From JBMNOI01 sp050942995 (GTDB taxonomy: Bacteria > Chloroflexota > Anaerolineae > UBA1429): DNA of 11,248 nucleotides. A program made the position numbers and the translations under genes. The notes beneath the pieces are model-generated. The model was not told the origin of the DNA, made no database searches, and worked only from the letters and a program-made list of their open reading frames with translations. Below are positions 6,806-11,248 of this stretch, piece after piece. Each line of letters starts with the position of its first letter. Within the stretch, counting starts at the first letter, position 1. The stretch spans positions 1 through 11,248 of the forward strand of contig JBMNOI010000126.1 in NCBI GenBank assembly GCA_050942995.1, given 5' to 3'.

Positions 6806-7396
6806 ATGACCGAGACGACAGATGCAGATCGCCGTGCGGCGGCGCTGGCCTGGATCACAGCACGGCGCAGTATTCGAAAATTCACCGACGAGCCGGTGAG
6901 CGAGGAGGATATCGACTGTTTGCTGAAAGCGGCTATGGCGGCGCCCTCGGCGAGTAATCGCAGGCCGTGGGAGTTTGTTGTGGTATCTGATCCCCGTATC
7001 CTGGCCAGATTGCGAAGCCGTCTGGTATTCGGGCGCTATTATGCGCCTCTGGCCATTGTGGTGTGCGGCAACATGCGGCGCGCCTATCCTGTGCCGGCAC
7101 GGGATTTCTGGGTGCAGGATTGTAGCGCAGCAATGGAGAACATACTGCTTACGGCGACGGCTCTTGGGTTGGGCAGCGTCTGGGTCGGTGTTCATCCGGT
7201 CGGCCTTTTTCGGCGAGGTGTTTCAAGGGCGCTGGGTCTACCCAGACACGTCTTGCCTCTGGGAGTGGCCTACATCGGACATCCGGCGGAAAGCAAAGTG
7301 CCGCGCACGCAGTATGATGAGCGCCGCGTTCACCGGCAGCAGTATGGCGCCGGGGGCGAAGGCGAAAATGATGACGATTCGGCATATAATCTGTGA
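6806..7396 (+). CDS. Nitroreductase family FMN-dependent oxidoreductase
   Basis: A 196-residue flavoprotein of the nitroreductase superfamily; members use NAD(P)H to reduce nitro compounds, quinones or other small substrates, and the substrate here is unknown. The FMN-phosphate motif RRSIRKF (20-26) comes first, followed by PSASNRRPWEF (47-57), YYAPLAIVVCGN (78-89), and WVQDCSAAMENILL then ALGLGSVWVGVHP (102-131). The core ends near HRQQYG. The last 15 residues form a glycine/acid-rich tail (EGENDDDSAYNL) that is unusual for the family. ATG at 6806 is preceded by AAAGGA about nine bases upstream. It is divergent from rfbD and 53 bp upstream of mscL. Confidence 0.92.
   Translation: MTETTDADRRAAALAWITARRSIRKFTDEPVSEEDIDCLLKAAMAAPSASNRRPWEFVVVSDPRILARLRSRLVFGRYYAPLAIVVCGNMRRAYPVPARDFWVQDCSAAMENILLTATALGLGSVWVGVHPVGLFRRGVSRALGLPRHVLPLGVAYIGHPAESKVPRTQYDERRVHRQQYGAGGEGENDDDSAYNL
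7385..7390 (+). promoter_or_regulatory. Possible -10 element for mscL
   Basis: A perfect TATAAT lies in the last codons of the nitroreductase gene, about 60 bp before the mscL ATG. No recognisable -35 is found at the right distance, so this is only a candidate internal promoter. Confidence 0.3.
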
Positions 7397-7449
7397 GCTT
7401 TTGGCGGCGCGACCGTTCGACCAACACGATGTGACATGGAGACAACTCG

Positions 7450-7926
7450 ATGAACAACGAACGCATACGAAATACGTGGGGCGAATTTATCCAGTTCGTT
7501 CAGCGGGGGAACGTTCTGGACATGGCCGTCGGTATTGCCGTGGGAACGGCGTTTACGGCGATCGTTCGATCACTGGTAGACGATATCATTATGCCGCCCA
7601 TCGGCTTGATACTCGGCAGGATGGATTTCTCCAACCTGTTCGTCGTGCTTCGAGCGGGGGATCCGGTGGGACCCTATACGACTCTGGCCAACGCGCAAAA
7701 CGCCGGCGCCGTTATTCTCCGATATGGCCAGTTCGTCAATACGGTGATCAGCTTTTTCATTATCGCACTGGCCGTCTTTTTCCTGATTCGGGCCATATCG
7801 CGGGTACTACCCAAGCCCGAGGTGGCGCCTGCACCGACGACCAAAGAGTGCGCCTATTGTCATATGGAGATCCCTCTCGGGGCAACCCGTTGCCCATTTT
7901 GTACCACCCACCTGGCCGAGGCGTGA
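7450..7926 (+). CDS. mscL: Large-conductance mechanosensitive channel MscL with C-terminal zinc ribbon
   Basis: The homopentameric inner-membrane channel that opens under membrane tension and releases solutes on osmotic downshock. The 158-residue protein has the N-terminal amphipathic helix (WGEFIQFVQRGNVLDMAVG), the first membrane span (about 22-46) with the pore-lining GIAVGTAFTAIV and the DDIIMPPIG motif (44-52). A periplasmic loop and a second span (about 94-115, FVNTVISFFIIALAVFFLI) follow. After a Pro-rich linker, a small zinc-ribbon-like module carries CxxC pairs at 134/137 and 148/151, where many MscLs have only a charged helix. ATG at 7450 is preceded by GGAG about 8 bases upstream. 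Confidence 0.95.
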   Translation: MNNERIRNTWGEFIQFVQRGNVLDMAVGIAVGTAFTAIVRSLVDDIIMPPIGLILGRMDFSNLFVVLRAGDPVGPYTTLANAQNAGAVILRYGQFVNTVISFFIIALAVFFLIRAISRVLPKPEVAPAPTTKECAYCHMEIPLGATRCPFCTTHLAEA

Positions 7927-8005
7927 GCGGCAGATTCACTCGATGCGGATCGGATGATGATGCTTCACGCAGAATACACTCTGCCCGGGTGGGGGAGGCA
8001 GGCTC

Positions 8006-9343
8006 ATGAGTATCGCGACTGAGGTCATCATCATCTTGCTGCTCATTCTCGCTAATGGTGTGCTGGCCATGGCCGAGCTGGCGATCGTGTCGGCGCGGCG
8101 CGTTCGCCTGCAGCAACGCGCCGCAGAGGGCGATCAAGGCGCTGCGATAGCGCTGGATCTGGCCGGCACCCCCAATCGTTTTCTCTCTACTATTCAGATC
8201 GGCATCACCCTTATCGGCATCCTCGCCGGCGCTTTTGGTGGCGCAACACTTTCCCGAACACTGACCGGGTATCTGCGGGCGATCGACTGGCTGGCTCCGT
8301 ATGCCGACAGTCTGTCGCTGGTGCTGGTCGTGTTACTGATCACTTTTCTGACCCTCGTGCTCGGTGAACTGGTCCCCAAGCGGCTGGCGTTGAACAATCC
8401 GGAGCAGGTGGCGCGAGCGATCGCCCGCCCCATGCGCTTTCTCTCGGTCATTGCCGCCCCTATCGTACAGCTACTGAGCTTTTCCACCGAAGCCGTTCTG
8501 CGCGTTCTGGGAGTGCAAACTCCTGTCGAGCTACCGGTGACGGAGGAAGAGATCCGCGCGCTGATCGATCAAGGAACGGCGGCGGGAATCTTTCACAAAG
8601 CCGAGCAGAACATGGTGGAGCGGGTGCTCCTGCTCGACGACCGCCGTATCAGCGCATTGATGACGCCCCGTATTGATGTGATCTGGCTCGATCTGGATGA
8701 TCCACCGGAGGAGCTGCGGCGTAAAGTGGCCGACAGCCCCTTTTCCCGATTCCCTGTGGCGCGAGGGGATCTGGACAATGTCTTGGGCCAGGTGCAGGCC
8801 AAAGATATGCTGCTGCAGAGCATGAGGGGTGAACCGTTCAACCTGGAGGCTCTGTTACGGCCCCCGCTCTTTGTCCCCGAAGTGATGCCGTCCCTCAAGG
8901 TGCTGGAGCTGTTCAAGGTATCCAGCACACAGATCGCATTAGTGGTGGATGAATATGGCAGCGTACAGGGTATCGTCACCCTGACCGATATCCTGGAGGC
9001 CATTGTGGGCGATATCCCCATGCCCGGCGAGCCTGAGGAGCCTCAGGCCGTACAGCGCGACGACGGCACATGGTTGATCGACGGGATGTTGCCCATCGAT
9101 GATCTGAAGGAGCTGCTGGATATCGAGATGCTACCGGAAGAGGATCTGGGGCTGTACCAGACTCTGGCCGGCTTTGTCACTATGCAACTGGAACACATCC
9201 CATCGGTTGCCGACGGGTTCGAGTGGAGGGGGATGCGCTTTGAAGTCGTCGACATGGACGGCGCCCGTGTCGATAAGGTGCTGGTTGTGCCCCCGGCCTC
9301 TGAGATGGAGGAATGGGAGACAGACGACGCCTCCGCCCCCTGA
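8006..9343 (+). CDS. CNNM/HlyC-CorC family membrane protein (DUF21-CBS-CorC)
   Basis: A 445-residue member of the family that includes CorC, YfjD, TlyC and the CNNM magnesium transporters; likely a divalent-cation (Mg2+) efflux or regulatory protein of the inner membrane. The N-terminal DUF21 domain (about 1-175) has AELAIVSARR near its start, hydrophobic spans and the signature GELVPKRLALNNPE (120-133). A CBS pair follows (about 219-340), with MTPRIDV, SRFPV and the second-repeat signature DEYGSVQGIVTLTDILE (315-331). A C-terminal CorC/HlyC transporter-associated domain spans about 352-432. ATG at 8006 has GGGGGAGG about six bases upstream. It begins 79 bp after mscL and may be co-transcribed. 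Annotation as hemolysin is a common legacy name and is not implied here. Confidence 0.94.
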   Translation: MSIATEVIIILLLILANGVLAMAELAIVSARRVRLQQRAAEGDQGAAIALDLAGTPNRFLSTIQIGITLIGILAGAFGGATLSRTLTGYLRAIDWLAPYADSLSLVLVVLLITFLTLVLGELVPKRLALNNPEQVARAIARPMRFLSVIAAPIVQLLSFSTEAVLRVLGVQTPVELPVTEEEIRALIDQGTAAGIFHKAEQNMVERVLLLDDRRISALMTPRIDVIWLDLDDPPEELRRKVADSPFSRFPVARGDLDNVLGQVQAKDMLLQSMRGEPFNLEALLRPPLFVPEVMPSLKVLELFKVSSTQIALVVDEYGSVQGIVTLTDILEAIVGDIPMPGEPEEPQAVQRDDGTWLIDGMLPIDDLKELLDIEMLPEEDLGLYQTLAGFVTMQLEHIPSVADGFEWRGMRFEVVDMDGARVDKVLVVPPASEMEEWETDDASAP

Positions 9344-9386
9344 GAAGAGGCTGCGGGAAATTGTGAGGTGGTACCGGAGACGACGC

Positions 9387-10106
9387 TCAGGGCAAGGCGT
9401 CTACTCCGAAAAAGCCGAGCAGATCAGAGAAACAATGCAGGGTGGTGACCAGCTCGGGATTGGCGATCTCTTCGTGCTCGGCCGTCCAGGTATGGCTGTG
9501 GGGCACCAGGATGGCCCCCAGACCGGCCTCCACCGCCGGATTAATATCCGATTTCGGGCTGTTCCCCACCATCCAGGTTTCCTCCGGATCGACATCCAGC
9601 TCGTTGACGATGCGCCGGTAGGTAACCGCATCTTTTTCAGGAACGATATAGACGGCGTCAAACAACGGAGAAAGGCCGGAGCGATCGAGCTTGGAGCGCT
9701 GGGTTTCCTCATCGCCCTTGGTCACGACGACGAGATGCGAATTGGGGTTCAGGCTCTTGAGCGTGGCTTGAACCCCGGGCCGGAGCACGATGGGAGGCGT
9801 TAGCAGCATTTCTCCAAACGAGCGGACGAGGGCGATATCTTCCGGCTCGGCCTTTAGATTGCGTTCGCCGAGTAGCCGCTCATAGACGATGCCCAGCGCG
9901 GCGATATAACCCGCCGGTCCATAGCCGTGTCGGCGAATCATCTCGTGCTCGCAAATGTCGAGGGCGGCGCGAACCGCCTCTCGCTCGTACCCCAGGGCTT
10001 CCATATGATCCTGGAATCGCGCAGTGCACTGTAGATAGTAGATATTGTTTTCCCACAATGTATCATCTGCGTCGATGAGGAGCGTACGTTCAATGCATCG
10101 GTGCAT
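9387..10106 (-). CDS. HAD superfamily hydrolase
   Basis: A 239-residue phosphohydrolase-type protein. Motif I is DADDT (12-16; D12 nucleophile, D14 acid/base). Motif II is the Thr of VVVTKGD (126-132). Motif III is probably K158 in PEKDA. Motif IV is GNSPKSD (181-187), with the metal-binding Asp. A helical cap (about 20-100) marks a C1-cap enzyme like YjjG/YfnB. The substrate cannot be predicted; sugar phosphates or nucleotides are typical. ATG at 10106 has AGGA about eight bases upstream. It converges with the CNNM-like gene across a 43-bp gap without a convincing terminator, and is divergent from the M20 gene. Confidence 0.92.
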   Translation of the reverse strand: MHRCIERTLLIDADDTLWENNIYYLQCTARFQDHMEALGYEREAVRAALDICEHEMIRRHGYGPAGYIAALGIVYERLLGERNLKAEPEDIALVRSFGEMLLTPPIVLRPGVQATLKSLNPNSHLVVVTKGDEETQRSKLDRSGLSPLFDAVYIVPEKDAVTYRRIVNELDVDPEETWMVGNSPKSDINPAVEAGLGAILVPHSHTWTAEHEEIANPELVTTLHCFSDLLGFFGVDALP

Positions 10107-10223
10107 AAGACTCGTCCTGTAGATGATGAGAGTTGATCGCGAGCCGTTCCCGGTTGCCGGCAGATGAAACGGCCCATCGCTTGAGCGCCGATCGATTGAT
10201 CCGTAGTGCCGGGGTAGCCGGGA

Positions 10224-10252
10224 ATTCTAGCATGGCGATAGAGGGCTGTCAA
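10224..10252 (-). promoter_or_regulatory. Strong sigma-70 promoter for the HAD hydrolase gene
   Basis: On the minus strand a perfect TTGACA (10247-10252) and TAGAAT (10224-10229, one mismatch) are separated by the optimal 17 bp. Transcription would start near 10217, giving a leader of about 110 nt before the HAD start codon. This is the best promoter match in the window. Confidence 0.8.
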
Positions 10253-10328
10253 AAGCCGGTGGGCTCGACGCTGGCGGAGAGCCTGTCGTAATGCCTTTTT
10301 CGATCGTGGGAGATGGGAAGGGGATTCG

Positions 10329-11248
10329 ATGCAGACGAGCTATGAATCGGAGGTGCTTTCGCTATGTCGCGAACTGGTGCGCCGCCCCAGCCTGTCGGGT
10401 CAGGAGGGGGCGGCGGCCGATTTGGTGGCGGAAGAGATGGCCATGCTCGGCTACGATCATGTGGCACGCGACGATCTGGGCAGTGTGATCGGGGTGATGA
10501 CAGGAGAGTCGACCGGACCGACGGTGCTCATCGACGCTCATCTGGATGTGGTGCCGGCCATATCGCCCGAATCCTGGACCCGACCGCCGTTCGCAGGCCT
10601 ATCTGAGAACGGGGCCATCTGGGGGCGGGGCGTCGTCGACACCAAAGGCTCTCTGGCGGCGGCGGTGCCGGCTGTAGCGGCTCTCGGACGGCGAGGGATG
10701 CGGGGCACACTGGTGATGTCGGCCAGTGTGGGAGAGGAGATGGTCGAGGGGCTGGCGTTAGGGTATATTCTGGATCGGTGTGCCCCCGACATGGTTGTGA
10801 TTTGTGAGCCGACCGGATTGCGTTTGGGGATCGGACACAAAGGGCGTTGCGGTTTGGTGCTGACGACGCAGGGTGTCGCCGCTCATTCATCCCGACCCGA
10901 GGCGGGGGTCAATGCCGTCTATCGCATGCTGGACGCTGTGAGTCGGGTGCGCGCCATCCCCTTACCGCATGACGAGTTGTTGGGCCGCGGCGTGAACGAA
11001 CTGGTCGAGATCGTGTCGTCGCCCTATCCGGGGACGTCGATGGTGCCGGAGGGCTGCACCACGCGTTTCGATCGGCGTCTGGTGCGCGGGGAAACCCGCG
11101 ACAGCGTGTTGGAAGAGCTGCACGATGCGTTGCGCGGGCTGGACGGTTTGTCGGTCGCCTATCACCGCGCCGAACTGACCACCTACACGGGGCGTACCTT
11201 TATCGTGGAGGATTTTCACCCCGCATGGGCGATGGGAGAGGACATCGA
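10329..11248 (+). CDS. M20 family metallopeptidase (ArgE/DapE/YgeY-like), N-terminal part
   Basis: The gene runs off the right edge: 306 codons are visible. It encodes a dinuclear-zinc hydrolase of the M20 family, which cleaves N-acyl or peptide amide bonds of small substrates in the cytosol. Metal and catalytic residues are visible: H71 in DAHLDVVP, with D73 nearby; D104 in GRGVVDTKG; the E136-E137 pair in VGEEMVEG; E160 in CEPTG. H186 in AAHSSRPEAG belongs to the lid/dimer domain. The segment VPEGCTTRFDRRLVRGETRDS resembles YgeY-type hydrolases, so that subfamily is the best guess, but ArgE/DapE-like activity cannot be excluded. ATG at 10329 has GGAAGGGGA about 5 bases upstream. It is divergent from the HAD gene. 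Confidence 0.92.
   Translation, partial: MQTSYESEVLSLCRELVRRPSLSGQEGAAADLVAEEMAMLGYDHVARDDLGSVIGVMTGESTGPTVLIDAHLDVVPAISPESWTRPPFAGLSENGAIWGRGVVDTKGSLAAAVPAVAALGRRGMRGTLVMSASVGEEMVEGLALGYILDRCAPDMVVICEPTGLRLGIGHKGRCGLVLTTQGVAAHSSRPEAGVNAVYRMLDAVSRVRAIPLPHDELLGRGVNELVEIVSSPYPGTSMVPEGCTTRFDRRLVRGETRDSVLEELHDALRGLDGLSVAYHRAELTTYTGRTFIVEDFHPAWAMGEDI

Noticed and set aside
9382..9401. Inverted repeat (GACGC with GCGTC) at the end of the HAD gene, facing the CNNM-like gene.
   Set aside because: The stem has only 5 bp and no T-tract follows on either strand. It is largely inside the HAD coding end.
10107..10328. A promoter for the M20 gene on the plus strand, such as TTGAGC with TAGTGC at 17-bp spacing.
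   Set aside because: The hexamers match consensus poorly and other equally weak pairs exist. Only the opposite-strand promoter is convincing.

Overview
The window looks like an ordinary chromosomal stretch from a GC-rich bacterium. Gene content and protein style suggest Chloroflexota, or a relative with a similar cell envelope: an archaeal-type methionyl-tRNA synthetase with four CxxC pairs, a GT-C membrane glycosyltransferase with a PDEPAH motif, and an MscL with a zinc-ribbon tail. That assignment is inference. I see no mobile element, CRISPR array, tRNA gene, prophage gene or defence system, and no clear candidate for a previously undescribed multi-gene system.

Layout. Positions 1-201 hold the 3' end of groEL on the plus strand, closed by a strong and probably bidirectional terminator at 224-254. 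A minus-strand block runs from 6627 down to 276. Read in its own direction it holds dTDP-4-dehydrorhamnose reductase (rfbD), a rhamnosyltransferase-like GT2 overlapping or closely following rfbD, a second GT2 of the dolichyl/polyprenyl-phosphate sugar synthase type, a 335-bp gap, methionyl-tRNA synthetase (metG), a hairpin terminator, and a multi-membrane-span GT-C glycosyltransferase. From 6806 a plus-strand block encodes a nitroreductase, MscL and a CNNM/CorC-like DUF21-CBS membrane protein. This block converges on a minus-strand HAD hydrolase (9387-10106). The HAD gene has a near-consensus sigma-70 promoter and is divergent from an M20 metallopeptidase that runs off the right edge.

How the genes fit together. 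The rfbD-GT2-GT2 group and the GT-C protein suggest surface glycan assembly: dTDP-rhamnose synthesis, rhamnose or related sugar transfer, production of a polyprenyl-phosphate sugar, and its use by a GT-C enzyme outside the membrane. metG sits between the glycan genes but is a housekeeping gene. Its long structured leader and downstream terminator suggest that it is at least partly its own transcription unit. MscL and the CNNM-like protein are both membrane proteins (osmotic relief, probable divalent-cation handling) and are close enough to be co-transcribed.

The only gene-free stretch over 300 bp is 3624-3958. It contains several inverted repeats and a short plus-strand segment that resembles part of 5S rRNA, but no convincing gene.
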